The notes below the pieces were generated by a model that saw nothing but the letters and a program-made list of their open reading frames with translations, was not told where the DNA came from and ran no database searches. Made by a program: the position numbers and the translations under genes. Of a DNA stretch of 64,000 nucleotides, positions 52,211-61,518 are shown in pieces (the stretch's first letter is position 1; each line of letters begins with the position of its first letter). This DNA is from Amycolatopsis viridis (GTDB lineage Bacteria; Actinomycetota; Actinomycetes; Mycobacteriales; Pseudonocardiaceae): the NCBI RefSeq assembly GCF_011758765.1, contig NZ_JAANOU010000001.1:5580001-5644000 (forward strand), given 5' to 3'.

Positions 52211-53188
52211 ATGCATGCGATCAAGCTCCGTGAACCCGGTGGTCCGGACAACCTGGAGTGGGCCGAGGTCGCCGACCCGCAACCGGGCCCCGGCGAGGTC
52301 CTCCTCGACGTCGCCGCAAGTGCGGTGAACCGGGCGGATCTCCTGCAGCGCCAGGGCAACTACCCGCCGCCACCCGGGGCGAGCGACATCCTCGGCCTCG
52401 AGTGCTCCGGCACGATCGCGCAGCTCGGCGAGGGTGTCGAGGGCTGGCAGGTCGGCGACGAGGTGTGCGCGCTGCTCGCCGGTGGCGGCTACGCCGAACG
52501 CGTCGCCGTGCCCGCCGGGCAGCTGCTCCCGGTGCCCGGCGAGGTCGACCTCATCACCGCCGCCGGCCTGCCCGAGGTGGCCTGCACCGTCTGGTCCAAC
52601 GTCGTGATGCACGCGCGCCTCACCGAGGGTGAGGTGCTGCTCGTGCACGGCGGCGCCGGCGGCATCGGCACGCACGCGATCCAGGTCGGCAAGGCACTGG
52701 GCGCCACGGTCGCGGTCACCGCCGGCTCGGCGGACCGGCTGGACCGCTGCCGCCAGCTCGGCGCCGACCTCGCGATCAACTACCGCGAGCAGGACTTCGT
52801 CGAAGTGCTCCAGGAGGAGACCGGCGGAGCCGACGTCATCCTCGACAACATGGGCGCGAAGTACCTGGACCGCAACGTCAGCGCGCTGAAGACCGGCGGC
52901 CGTCTGGCGATCATCGGCATGCAGGGCGGCGTCGTGGGCGAGCTGAACATCGGCAAGCTGATGAGCAAGCGCGCCAGCGTCGCGGCCACCACGCTGCGGG
53001 CGCGACCGGTGGACGACAAGGCGCGCATCGTCGCGGACGTGCGGGACCGCCTGTGGCCGCTGGTCGCCGAGGGCGCGGTGCAGCCGATCATCGGCCAGGT
53101 CGTGCCGATGTCCGACGCGGCGGCGGCCCACCGCGCTCTCGAGGAGGGCGGCGTGTTCGGCAAGGTGCTGCTGTCGGTCCGCGGCTAG
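52211..53188 (+). CDS. NAD(P)H:quinone oxidoreductase (PIG3/QOR family)
   Basis: A 325-residue zinc-free medium-chain dehydrogenase. SAVNRADLLQRQGNYPPPPG is the PIG3-type signature and VLLVHGGAGGIGTHAIQVGK is the NADPH-binding loop. It reduces quinones or enones. ATG 52211 is chosen over an upstream in-frame ATG at 52175. In M. tuberculosis a similar oxidoreductase (Rv3777) opens the same gene neighbourhood. Its 3' end overlaps the convergent gene by 4 nt. Confidence 0.92.
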   Translation: MHAIKLREPGGPDNLEWAEVADPQPGPGEVLLDVAASAVNRADLLQRQGNYPPPPGASDILGLECSGTIAQLGEGVEGWQVGDEVCALLAGGGYAERVAVPAGQLLPVPGEVDLITAAGLPEVACTVWSNVVMHARLTEGEVLLVHGGAGGIGTHAIQVGKALGATVAVTAGSADRLDRCRQLGADLAINYREQDFVEVLQEETGGADVILDNMGAKYLDRNVSALKTGGRLAIIGMQGGVVGELNIGKLMSKRASVAATTLRARPVDDKARIVADVRDRLWPLVAEGAVQPIIGQVVPMSDAAAAHRALEEGGVFGKVLLSVRG

Positions 53189-54384
53189 CGCAGCTCTTCC
53201 AGCACCCGCGCCAGCTGGTTGACCTCGAAGACGTTGGAGTAGTGGGCGAGCGCGATCCGCACCGCGCCGCCCACCTCTCCGACGCCGAGCGCGGCGAACA
53301 CGCCGCTCGTGCCGAGGTCGGCGAACGCGCACAGGCCCTGCGAGGCCAGGTATTCGGCGATCTCGGGCGCCTTCTTGCCCATCACCGTGAAGGCGAGCGC
53401 CGGGATGCGGCGCATCGCGTCGCCGATGACCATGACGTGCCGCAGCGCGCGCAGTTCGGTGCTGAGCTGGGCGAGCAGTCCCGCGTGGTAGGACTTCGCC
53501 GACCCCAGCGAGGTCACCAGCCGCTCGCGGCGGGAGCCGGTGGCGGCGTCGTCCAGGCCGGCGAGGTAGTCGATGGACGCGATGAGCCCGGCGAGCAGCG
53601 GGTACGCGTGCGGCCCCAGCTCCAGCCGGGCGGGCCCGCGGGCAGCCGGGTCGAGCGACGCGGACGGCAGCCGTTCCAGCAGGTCGGGGTCGCGGAACAC
53701 CAGGGCGCTGACGGCCGGACCGCCCCAGGCCTGCGCAGCCACCACGAGCACGTCCGCGCCGAGGGCGTTCATGTCGAGCGGCACGAACGGCGCGGCGGCG
53801 GTGGCGTCGACGACCACCAGCGCGCCGACCCGTTTAGCGAACTCGGCGATCGTGGGCACGTCGGGTCGGGTGCCCACCGCCCCGGATGCGGCGGTGACGG
53901 CGACGGCCTTGGTGCGGGCGTTGACCAGGTTCTCGTACTGCCAGGCCGGCAGCTCGCAGTTCTCGATGTCGATCTCGGCCCAGCGCACCACCGCGCCGAC
54001 CCGTTTCGCGCCGTGCGTCCAGGGCACGATGTTGGCCTGTTCGTCCAGGCGCGAGACCACCACCTCGTCGCCCAGGGTCCAGCGCTCGGACAGGGCGTCG
54101 ACGAGCCGGCGCAGCAGCACCGCCGCGCTCGACCCGAGCACGACACCGGCCGGATCGGCACCGACGAGATCGGCCACCGCCCGTCTGGCCGCGGTCACGA
54201 TGCTGTCCGCCCGCTGCGACGCCGGGAACGCGCCGCCCGGTCCGGAGACCGGGGCGCGCATCGCCGTCGAGACGGCGGAGGCCACCTGTTCGGGTACCAG
54301 CATTCCGGCAGGGCCGTCGAAGTGGATCCAGCCGTCACCCAGCGCGGGGAACAACCCACGAATTCGAGCGACGTCGAACGCCAT
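53185..54384 (-). CDS. Class V aminotransferase-like protein lacking the PLP lysine
   Basis: A 399-residue protein with the cysteine desulfurase/class V fold: GWIHFDGPAGMLVPEQVASA, an intact cofactor Asp in ALVVVDATAAAPFVP and LARVLEELR at the end. Where active members have H-K before the GP loop, this protein reads LVVAAQAWGGPAVSALVF, with Ala at the Schiff-base lysine position. It is thus probably not a working PLP enzyme. ATG 54384 lies 7 nt after a minus-strand TACGGT (54392-54397), a leaderless promoter layout. The position corresponds to Rv3778c. Confidence 0.85.
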   Translation of the reverse strand: MAFDVARIRGLFPALGDGWIHFDGPAGMLVPEQVASAVSTAMRAPVSGPGGAFPASQRADSIVTAARRAVADLVGADPAGVVLGSSAAVLLRRLVDALSERWTLGDEVVVSRLDEQANIVPWTHGAKRVGAVVRWAEIDIENCELPAWQYENLVNARTKAVAVTAASGAVGTRPDVPTIAEFAKRVGALVVVDATAAAPFVPLDMNALGADVLVVAAQAWGGPAVSALVFRDPDLLERLPSASLDPAARGPARLELGPHAYPLLAGLIASIDYLAGLDDAATGSRRERLVTSLGSAKSYHAGLLAQLSTELRALRHVMVIGDAMRRIPALAFTVMGKKAPEIAEYLASQGLCAFADLGTSGVFAALGVGEVGGAVRIALAHYSNVFEVNQLARVLEELR

Positions 54385-54507
54385 GAGCACCACCGTACGG
54401 ACGAGTAGTTTCGCAGCGCGTCCCGGGGTTGGGCTGTGCCCGACCGCCGCCGCGCGGAAAGACTAGGCTCGGACACAGCGCGTTGCCGAACCAGCCAGGA
54501 TGGAGCA

Positions 54508-55062
54508 ATGACGGAACCGAATTTCGCCGCGTCGAACTCCCCCGACGAGCAGCCCCACCGCGTGGTCGTGGTGGGTCCGGACGGCTCTCCGGTGGGCACG
54601 GCCCGGATCCCGAACGGGGAGGACGAGCACCAGGAGTCGGTTGGTGACCTCGTCGAAGAGCCGGCGAAGGTCATGCGGATCGGCACCATGATCAAGCAGC
54701 TCCTGGAGGAGGTGCGGGCCGCCCCGCTGGACGACGCGAGCCGCGACCGGCTGCGGGAGATCCACCAGACGTCGGTCAAGGAGCTGGAGCAGGCGCTCGC
54801 GCCGGAGCTGCAGAGCGAGCTGGAACGGCTGGTCAAGCCGTTCACCAACGGCACCACCCCGTCCGACGCCGAGCTGCGGATCGCGCAGGCGCAGCTGGTC
54901 GGCTGGCTGGAGGGGCTGTTCCACGGCATCCAGACGGCGCTGTTCGCGCAGCAGATGGCGGCGCGGGTGCAGCTGGAGCAGATGCGCCGCGGGCTGCCGG
55001 CCGGGCGCGGCGGGCAGGAGGGTCAGCCGCCGGGGATCAGCGGGACGGGCCAGTACCTGTAG
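54508..55062 (+). CDS. bpa: Bacterial proteasome activator Bpa (PafE)
   Basis: A 184-residue Bpa/PafE protein (DUF2587). The ordered helical core covers VGDLVEEPAKVMRIGTMIKQ to the LFAQQMAARVQLEQMRRGLP region. The last residues are GQYL, the motif that docks into the 20S core particle to open its gate. It forms ATP-independent dodecameric rings feeding unfolded proteins to the proteasome. The position equals Rv3780 in the cell-wall cluster. ATG 54508 gives the usual N terminus with a weak GGA ribosome site. Confidence 0.93.
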   Translation: MTEPNFAASNSPDEQPHRVVVVGPDGSPVGTARIPNGEDEHQESVGDLVEEPAKVMRIGTMIKQLLEEVRAAPLDDASRDRLREIHQTSVKELEQALAPELQSELERLVKPFTNGTTPSDAELRIAQAQLVGWLEGLFHGIQTALFAQQMAARVQLEQMRRGLPAGRGGQEGQPPGISGTGQYL

Positions 55063-55068
55063 TCGCGG

Positions 55069-56703
55069 TCACGGCTGCCGGCGGGGGCACACGGTCAGGT
55101 CGTCGGTGCGCAGGGCACGGGAGCAGTCGAACCGGTCGCGCACGGCCGCCGCCATCTCCGGCGGCAACGCGGCCGGGGTGATCCACACCGGCTCCAGCAC
55201 GACGTAGCGCACCGACTCGTCGGACAGGCAGGCCACGTTCTCGGCGTAGCTCGCCGTTCCCCGCAGCCCGGGCGGGTACCCGCCCTGGTGGAGGTACGCC
55301 GGTGACGGGTACCGGCACGGCGTCGGGTTGCCCAGGAAGTACGGGATGTCACCGAAGGTCAGGTACACCACGGGTGTGCCGCTGCCGATCCGGTCCCGCA
55401 CCGCGAGCAGTTCGCCGGTGAACTTGTGCTCGATGTCCACCCGGCCGGCGTTGGTGTAGGCGGCGTGCACGCCGTCGAACGAGTACGGCGTGGTCGGCAG
55501 GATCGGCACCGTCAACGCGAGCACGCCCACCAGCACCGGCACCGACAGCACCGGCCGCCCGCCGCGGCCGGGCTCGACCGCGCACGCCAGCACGGCCAGC
55601 ACCACCAGCCCGCCCAGCAGCCCGTACGCGAGCGTGCCGTGCCCGGACCGCCAGTTGAACGACGCGCTGAGGCACACCCGTGCGGCGAACGTGACCACCA
55701 CGGTCGCCCCGACCAGCGTCCACGGCGGCCGGCCGTGCACGAGTGTCCAGCGCGCGATCGCCAGCGCCCACCACCCCGCGGCCAGCGGGATCAGCGCGGC
55801 CGCCTGGAACTGGAACCACTGGCCCGGCACGGCCACGCCGGCCAGCACCACGGCCACCGCGAGCACGGTCCACACCACCCAGGCCGTGCATGCCCGGGAC
55901 ACCCGCACCAGCACCACCAGGCTCGCCGGCAGCAGGGCGAGCATCGGCGTGAGCATGGCCTCGTTCGCCGCGAACTTCACGAGCGCGCCGATGCTGCGCG
56001 TGACGCCCTCGTCGAGCTGCACCGATTCGCGCAACCAGCGCCATTCCCGTGGCGCCAGCAGGCTCAGTCCGAACAGGACGGCCGTGACCACCACCGCCGT
56101 CCCACCGGCGACCACCGCGCGCCGCCGGTCCAGCGCGGCGATCACGCCCAGCGCGATCAGCGCGGTCGGCAGCGTCGTGTACCCGACCAGCACCGCGAGC
56201 GCCAGCAGCACCCCGCCGACGGCCGCCGGAGCGGTCAGCGCCGCCCCGATGGCGGCCACCGCGCACACCGCTGCCACCCACTCCGGCTGCAGGAAGTCCC
56301 CGTTCGGCGCCAGCGCGAGAGCCAGTCCGACCGTCGCGGCGACCGCCGACGCCTCCCCGGGCCGCAGCCCGCGCCGGAGCCCGGCGCGCAGCCACCACGC
56401 CGCTCCCGCCACGACCGCCAGCACGACCAGCCGGACCAGGCCCTCGCCCACGCCGACCGAGCGCACGTCAAACACGCCCAGCCCGTGCACCAGCCACCGG
56501 TACGCCGGTGTCCGGTCCACGAATGTGCCCGCCGCCCCGGACGGGCTGACGTCCAGCCCGCCCAGCACGGACCGCACGTCGTGGCCGAGGCCGATCCACG
56601 CCGCGGTCAGCGCCACCGGCAGCGCCGCGACCCCGGCCCACACCCAGCCGCGGATGGGCCGGTTCCGCACCTCGTCGCGGACGGTGGTGGTCAAGGTGGC
56701 CAC
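55069..56703 (-). CDS. GT-C-like polytopic membrane protein
   Basis: A 544-residue membrane protein with about ten to twelve helices and a soluble C-terminal part of about 130 residues (from SFDGVHAAYTNAGRVDIEHK), containing four cysteines. The layout (helices first, periplasmic tail) and an early Asp-Arg (TFVDRTPAYRW) suit a polyprenyl-phosphate-sugar glycosyltransferase of the GT-C type. By position it matches Rv3779, linked to galactosamine addition on arabinogalactan, but identity is not shown here. GTG 56703 directly abuts the stop of a 29-codon upstream gene. Confidence 0.7.
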   Translation of the reverse strand: MATLTTTVRDEVRNRPIRGWVWAGVAALPVALTAAWIGLGHDVRSVLGGLDVSPSGAAGTFVDRTPAYRWLVHGLGVFDVRSVGVGEGLVRLVVLAVVAGAAWWLRAGLRRGLRPGEASAVAATVGLALALAPNGDFLQPEWVAAVCAVAAIGAALTAPAAVGGVLLALAVLVGYTTLPTALIALGVIAALDRRRAVVAGGTAVVVTAVLFGLSLLAPREWRWLRESVQLDEGVTRSIGALVKFAANEAMLTPMLALLPASLVVLVRVSRACTAWVVWTVLAVAVVLAGVAVPGQWFQFQAAALIPLAAGWWALAIARWTLVHGRPPWTLVGATVVVTFAARVCLSASFNWRSGHGTLAYGLLGGLVVLAVLACAVEPGRGGRPVLSVPVLVGVLALTVPILPTTPYSFDGVHAAYTNAGRVDIEHKFTGELLAVRDRIGSGTPVVYLTFGDIPYFLGNPTPCRYPSPAYLHQGGYPPGLRGTASYAENVACLSDESVRYVVLEPVWITPAALPPEMAAAVRDRFDCSRALRTDDLTVCPRRQP

Positions 56704-56793
56704 CTACTGCCCCGCCCGGTCGGCGATCCGGGGCTCTTCCAGCCGCGCGCGGGTGTGCGCGTGCTCGGCGTGGACATGTTCGGCGAGGCACAT
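56704..56793 (-). CDS. 29-residue peptide abutting the GT-C-like gene
   Basis: ATG 56793 follows AAGGG at good spacing. The product reads MCLAEHVHAEHAHTRARLEE then PRIADRAGQ, with four histidines in residues 6-13 (plus one Cys). Its TAG is immediately followed by the GTG of the membrane protein, so translation is coupled. It may be a leader peptide or a small protein; no family is recognised. Confidence 0.5.
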   Translation of the reverse strand: MCLAEHVHAEHAHTRARLEEPRIADRAGQ

Positions 56794-57048
56794 GGCAATC
56801 ACCCTTCGTTATCGAGGCGACGACTCTAGCGAGGTTTCCCCGCAGCCGGCGACGCGAGGGCGGTTTCCGCTGTCGACGACCGCCGGGACCGGGTCGTCCC
56901 GCTCTCGGCGGGACGGCGCGCGCGGGTGACGATTCGATACCCAGGTGTCACGGACAGTCGCACACGGTGATTTCACACGGTGTCCAGGGAATTCGGGCGT
57001 CTCCGCCCTGCCCGGAGCGCGGGTGTCCCGCTCGCTACGCTAGGTCCC

Positions 57049-58011
57049 GTGCAAGCCACCAGCACGGTCGACCAGACCAGCGACGATCTCGCCCGCGCGG
57101 CGGAGCTGCCACCGTTGTCGGACAGCCGCACCTTCAGGCGCGCTGTGGGCGACATCAAGCAGGGGCTCCGCGAGCGCGAGCTGTGGAGCCACCTCGGCTG
57201 GCAGGACATCAAGCAGCGGTACCGCCGGTCGGTGATCGGTCCCTTCTGGATCACCATCAGCCAGGGCGTCATCGCGCTCGGCCTGGGCCTGCTCTACTCG
57301 CAGCTGTTCAAGATGAACATCGGCACGTTCCTGCCCTACATCAGCGCCGGGTTCATCGTCTGGGCGTTCATCCAGGGCTGCCTGATCGAGGGCATGGAGA
57401 CGTTCATCTCCAACGAGGGCCTGATCAAGCAGATCAAGGCGCCGCTGACCGTCTACGCACTGCGCACGGTGTGGCGCCAGACGCTGATGTTCGCGCACAA
57501 CCTGATCGTCATCGCGCTCGTGGTCGCGATCTTCTTCGGCAACCTCTCCCACGACTACTCGCTGACGGCCAAGGACGGGCACTGCACCGCGGACCCGAGC
57601 CTGATCTGCCACCCCGGCCTGGGCTGGTACACGCTCAGCGCGATCCCGGCGTTCTTCCTGCTGGCCTTCAACGGCCTGTGGGTGACGCTGCTGCTCGGCA
57701 TCATCTCGACCCGCTACCGGGACCTGCCACAGGTGATCAACTCGCTGGTCCAGCTTTTGTTCTACCTGACGCCGATCGTCTGGCCCATCGACCAGCTCAA
57801 GAGCGGTGCCCGCGAGGGCGTCAGCTGGGCCGAGCCCATCATCAAGCTCAACCCCTTCTACCACTTCGTCCAGATCCTGCGCGCGCCGCTGATCGGGCAG
57901 GCCGTCAGCATCTGGAGCTGGGTCGCCGTCGGTGGCATCACGATCGTGGGCTGGCTGCTCGCGCTCGTCGCCATGCGCAACTACCGGGCCCGCGTCTCCT
58001 ACTGGGTGTGA
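57049..58011 (+). CDS. wzm: ABC-2 polysaccharide exporter permease (Wzm, Rv3783-like)
   Basis: A 320-residue membrane protein with about six helices. QRYRRSVIGPFWITISQGVI and RYRDLPQVINSLVQLLFYLT, then LTPIVWP and LNPFYHFVQILRAPLIG, are typical of O-antigen/teichoic-acid exporter permeases. With Wzt it is thought to flip lipid-linked galactan across the membrane in arabinogalactan synthesis. GTG 57049 lies 7 nt after TACGCT (57036-57041), suggesting a leaderless transcript. It begins the run wzm-wzt-glfT1. Confidence 0.93.
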   Translation: MQATSTVDQTSDDLARAAELPPLSDSRTFRRAVGDIKQGLRERELWSHLGWQDIKQRYRRSVIGPFWITISQGVIALGLGLLYSQLFKMNIGTFLPYISAGFIVWAFIQGCLIEGMETFISNEGLIKQIKAPLTVYALRTVWRQTLMFAHNLIVIALVVAIFFGNLSHDYSLTAKDGHCTADPSLICHPGLGWYTLSAIPAFFLLAFNGLWVTLLLGIISTRYRDLPQVINSLVQLLFYLTPIVWPIDQLKSGAREGVSWAEPIIKLNPFYHFVQILRAPLIGQAVSIWSWVAVGGITIVGWLLALVAMRNYRARVSYWV

Positions 58012-58020
58012 GAACAGACC

Positions 58021-58830
58021 ATGGTCAGCATTGATGTGCAGAACGCCTACGTCGACTTCCCGATCTTCGACGCCAAGACGCGTTCGCTGAAGAAGAAGGT
58101 CCTCGGCAAGGTCGGCGGCAAGATCGGCACCGACGCGAAGGTGCCGATCATCGAGGCGCTGCAGGACATCACCCTGTCGCTGCGCGACGGTGACCGCGTC
58201 GGGCTCGTCGGCCACAACGGCGCCGGCAAGTCGACCCTGCTGCGGCTGCTGTCCGGGATCTACGAGCCCACCCGCGGCCTGGCCCGCGTCGAGGGCAAGG
58301 TCGCGCCGGTGTTCGACCTGGGCATCGGCATGGACCCGGAGATCTCCGGCTACGAAAACATCATGATCCGCGGCCTGTTCCTCGGGATGACCCGCAAGCA
58401 GATGGAGAAGCGGGTCGACGACATCGCGGAGTTCACCGAGCTCGGCGACTACCTCGCGATGCCGCTGCGGACGTATTCGACCGGTATGCGGGTGCGGCTC
58501 GCGCTGGGTGTCGTGACCACGATCGACCCGGAGATCCTGATCCTCGACGAGGGCATCGGCGCGGTCGACGCGGCGTTCCTCAACAAGGCGCGGGACCGGC
58601 TGGTGGATCTGGTGAACCGCTCCGGCATGTTGGTCTTCGCCTCGCACGCCGACGACCTACTCTTGGAGCTCTGCACGACGGCCATCTGGATGGACGAGGG
58701 CCGGATGAAGATGCGGGGCGGCCTGCGCGAGGTACTGACCGCGTACAAGGGTCGTGACCCGTTCGAGAACATCAGCGCGGAAACCGCCCAGCGGCTCGAG
58801 ACCGCGCCGGCGGTCCAGGGCGGGGAGTGA
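58021..58830 (+). CDS. wzt: ABC polysaccharide exporter ATPase (Wzt, Rv3781-like)
   Basis: A 269-residue ATPase. Walker A is GLVGHNGAGKSTLLRLLSG, the signature is YSTGMRVRLALG and Walker B is ILILDEGIGAVDAAF, with the switch His in VFASHADD. It lacks the C-terminal carbohydrate-binding domain of O9a-type Wzt, as expected for the galactan exporter. It follows wzm by 9 nt and precedes glfT1 by 1 nt. Confidence 0.94.
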   Translation: MVSIDVQNAYVDFPIFDAKTRSLKKKVLGKVGGKIGTDAKVPIIEALQDITLSLRDGDRVGLVGHNGAGKSTLLRLLSGIYEPTRGLARVEGKVAPVFDLGIGMDPEISGYENIMIRGLFLGMTRKQMEKRVDDIAEFTELGDYLAMPLRTYSTGMRVRLALGVVTTIDPEILILDEGIGAVDAAFLNKARDRLVDLVNRSGMLVFASHADDLLLELCTTAIWMDEGRMKMRGGLREVLTAYKGRDPFENISAETAQRLETAPAVQGGE

Positions 58831-58831
58831 C

Positions 58832-59743
58832 ATGAGCGGTCCGGAGCGGGCTCCGATGCGTCCGGGCGGCGTGGCAGCGGTGGTCGTCACACGGCACCGC
58901 CGCGAGCTGCTCGCGGATTCGCTGAAGGTCATCGCCGCGCAGACCCGGCCGGTCGATCACCTGGTGGTCGTCGACAACGGACCGGACCAGTCGGCGCGGG
59001 ACGTGGTGGAGTCGTTCCCCGGGCCGTACACGTACCTGCCCTCCCACCACAACCTCGGCGGGGCCGGCGGGTTCGCACTGGGGATGCTGCACGCGCTCGC
59101 TCTGGGCGCCGACTGGGTGTGGCTGGCCGACGACGACGGCCGCCCGGCCGACGAGACGGTGCTGTCGGTGTTGCTGGAGGAGGCCGAGAAGCGCGGGCTG
59201 GCCGAGATCTCGCCGACGGTCACCAACATCGACGACCCCGGCCGGCTGGCGTTCCCGCTGCGGCGGGGCCTGACCTGGAAGCGGTCCTCGGCCGAGCTGG
59301 GCGTCGACTTCCTGCCGGGTATCGCTTCGCTGTTCAACGGTGCGCTGTTCCGGGCGTCCACTTTGGATGTCGTCGGGGTGCCGGACCTGAGGCTGTTCGT
59401 GCGTGGTGACGAGGTCGAGGTGCACCGGCGGCTGGTCCGGTCCGGGCTGCCGTTCGGCACGTCGCTGCGCGTTGCGTACCTGCACCCGGACGGCTCGGAC
59501 GAGTTCAAGCCGATGCTCGGCGGGCGGTTCCACGCGCAGGACCCGGAGAACGAGGTCAAGCGCTACTACACCTACCGCAACCGGGGCTACCTGCTGTCCC
59601 AGCCGGGGATGCGCAAGATCGGCGCGCTGGAGGTCCTGCGGTTCGGGCTGTACTTCGTGGGGGTCAAGCGCGACCCCGCGGCGTTCGTGCAGTGGCTCAA
59701 GCTGGTGCGGCAGGGACAGCGGGAGCGGTTCTTCCGGTTCTAG
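58832..59743 (+). CDS. glfT1: Galactofuranosyltransferase GlfT1
   Basis: A 303-residue GT2 enzyme. VAAVVVTRHRRELLADSLKV opens the fold, DWVWLADDDGRP carries the metal-binding aspartates, and LFVRGDEVEVHRRLVRSG with HPDGSDEFKPML covers the acceptor side. GlfT1 adds the first two galactofuranose units to the decaprenyl-linked disaccharide primer on the cytosolic face. ATG 58832 follows the wzt stop by one base. Two other glycosyltransferase genes follow. Confidence 0.92.
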   Translation: MSGPERAPMRPGGVAAVVVTRHRRELLADSLKVIAAQTRPVDHLVVVDNGPDQSARDVVESFPGPYTYLPSHHNLGGAGGFALGMLHALALGADWVWLADDDGRPADETVLSVLLEEAEKRGLAEISPTVTNIDDPGRLAFPLRRGLTWKRSSAELGVDFLPGIASLFNGALFRASTLDVVGVPDLRLFVRGDEVEVHRRLVRSGLPFGTSLRVAYLHPDGSDEFKPMLGGRFHAQDPENEVKRYYTYRNRGYLLSQPGMRKIGALEVLRFGLYFVGVKRDPAAFVQWLKLVRQGQRERFFRF

Positions 59744-59889
59744 GCTCTGTGCCGCAACCGGGCGAATTGACCGTGCTAGGTTGATCGCGCAGGGCACCAC
59801 TATTCTCTCCAGCGATTCGGCAACACGGCCCATGCACGGAGAGGCGCCACTGGGGGTGCCCATTCATTCATCAAACGGGGTGACTTGGG

Positions 59890-61518
59890 TTGTCGTGGTC
59901 TTTTCGGGTTCCTGCCGGACCGTTCGAGTTGCTGGATGCCGTCGGGTTCGACGAAGGCGGCAATGCGCTGGATGAACGTGAGCGAAGACTTGCGTTCGGG
60001 GCAGCGAATTACTTCTCGTTCGTCTTTCCCGGGAATTCTTTGCGGTTTACGATCGTGCGCGGGCCACGGGGCACCTATCCGTCCCTGACCGATGACCGGT
60101 GCCGGCACATCGGGTGGCTCCCCGACCGTGTCCCGGTCGGTTCGCTCCTGGTCCGCAGCTCCGTCCCCGCCCAGTCCCCCGCCGACCACGATCGCCTGAC
60201 CGATCTGGTGATCGACCTCGGCGGCGGCGAGGAGAACATCGACACCTACGACCAACTGCAGGGCCTGGTCGGCAAGGTCCGCCGCGCCACCCGGTTCTTC
60301 GCCCCGATCCAGTACGACGTCGCCCGTCAGGTGCGCACCGACATCGCCCAGCGCAGGGCCGCAACCCGCGCGCTGCCCCAACGGCAGCCGGTGGCGGTCC
60401 CCCGGCGCGCCGGCCAGGATCCCGCCGGACGGCCACCGGCCGTGCTCTTCGGCCTGCACTGGCTCGAGATGGGCGGCGCGGAGCGGTGGGCGTTCGACTG
60501 CATCCGGCTGGCGAAGGAGGCGGGCCTCGTGCCGATCGTGGTAACCGACCGCGACTCGTCACACCCGTGGATCACCCAGCTCGACGACGACGCCGTCGTG
60601 GTGCCGATGACGCATCCGATCACCATGGGGCACGACGCGGCGTTTCTCGACGGCATCTTCGCCGCATACGACGTTCGCGGCGTGCACGTCCACCACAACA
60701 CCTGGATGTACGACCGGCTCCCCTGGATCAAGTCCGTGCGGCCGGACATCCCGGTCGTCGATTCACTGCACATCCTCGAATGGCGCACCGGCGGTTTCGT
60801 CGACCATTCCGTGTGCATGTCGAACATGATCGACGAGCATCACGTCATTTCCCCTCAGTTGCGGGACTACCTCGCCGGGAAACACGGTATCGCTGCCTCG
60901 AAGGTGCGGCTCGCGACCCTGGCGGACCTCACGACCGGCGACCTCACGCACGACTCCGCCCTGTCGCCGCACGAACCGTTCACCGTCACCTACATCGGAA
61001 GGTTCCACCAGCAGAAGCGGCCGTACCTCTTCCTCCGCCTCGCAGCCGAACTCAAGCGGAAATCGAACCGCCCGGTGCGGTTCATCATGCACGGCGACGG
61101 TCCCCTCGCCCGCGAGGTCCACGCGCTGCGATCCCGGCTCAACCTCGCCGATGTGCTGGAACTGCGCGGCCCGGACAAGCCAGTGCGGTCCACACTCGCC
61201 GAGTCCGACGTCATGGTGATCACCTCGGAGAACGAGGGACTGTCCCTCACCTCGTTCGAAGCCACGGCCGCGGGCGTGCCCGTCGTGTCCACCGACGTCG
61301 GTTCGCAGGCGTCGCTCGTCGCGGACGACCTGCTCTGCCCGCGCCACACCTACCCGTTCATCCGAACCGCCACCCGACGTATCGAAACCCTGGCCTCGTC
61401 GGCGGACCAGCGGAAACGGTGGTTCGACGAGCAGGCGCGGAAGGCCGATGCGCTGCGGGCGCTGCCCGCCGCGCTCGACTGGGCCCGCGACCTCTACGCC
61501 GGCTGGAGCCGGGCATGA
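59890..61518 (+). CDS. GT4-family glycosyltransferase with N-terminal extension
   Basis: A 542-residue protein. The first 160 residues have no clear family. From about residue 185 it is a GT-B glycosyltransferase of family 4: FGLHWLEMGGAERWAFDCIR, VTYIGRFHQQKRPYLFLRLA and the nucleotide-sugar part MVITSENEGLSLTSFEATAA. It starts with TTG 59890 directly after an in-frame TGA, so no earlier start exists. Its role in the wall polymer is inferred from its place between glfT1 and glfT2. The next gene overlaps it by 4 nt (ATGA). Confidence 0.85.
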   Translation: MSWSFRVPAGPFELLDAVGFDEGGNALDERERRLAFGAANYFSFVFPGNSLRFTIVRGPRGTYPSLTDDRCRHIGWLPDRVPVGSLLVRSSVPAQSPADHDRLTDLVIDLGGGEENIDTYDQLQGLVGKVRRATRFFAPIQYDVARQVRTDIAQRRAATRALPQRQPVAVPRRAGQDPAGRPPAVLFGLHWLEMGGAERWAFDCIRLAKEAGLVPIVVTDRDSSHPWITQLDDDAVVVPMTHPITMGHDAAFLDGIFAAYDVRGVHVHHNTWMYDRLPWIKSVRPDIPVVDSLHILEWRTGGFVDHSVCMSNMIDEHHVISPQLRDYLAGKHGIAASKVRLATLADLTTGDLTHDSALSPHEPFTVTYIGRFHQQKRPYLFLRLAAELKRKSNRPVRFIMHGDGPLAREVHALRSRLNLADVLELRGPDKPVRSTLAESDVMVITSENEGLSLTSFEATAAGVPVVSTDVGSQASLVADDLLCPRHTYPFIRTATRRIETLASSADQRKRWFDEQARKADALRALPAALDWARDLYAGWSRA

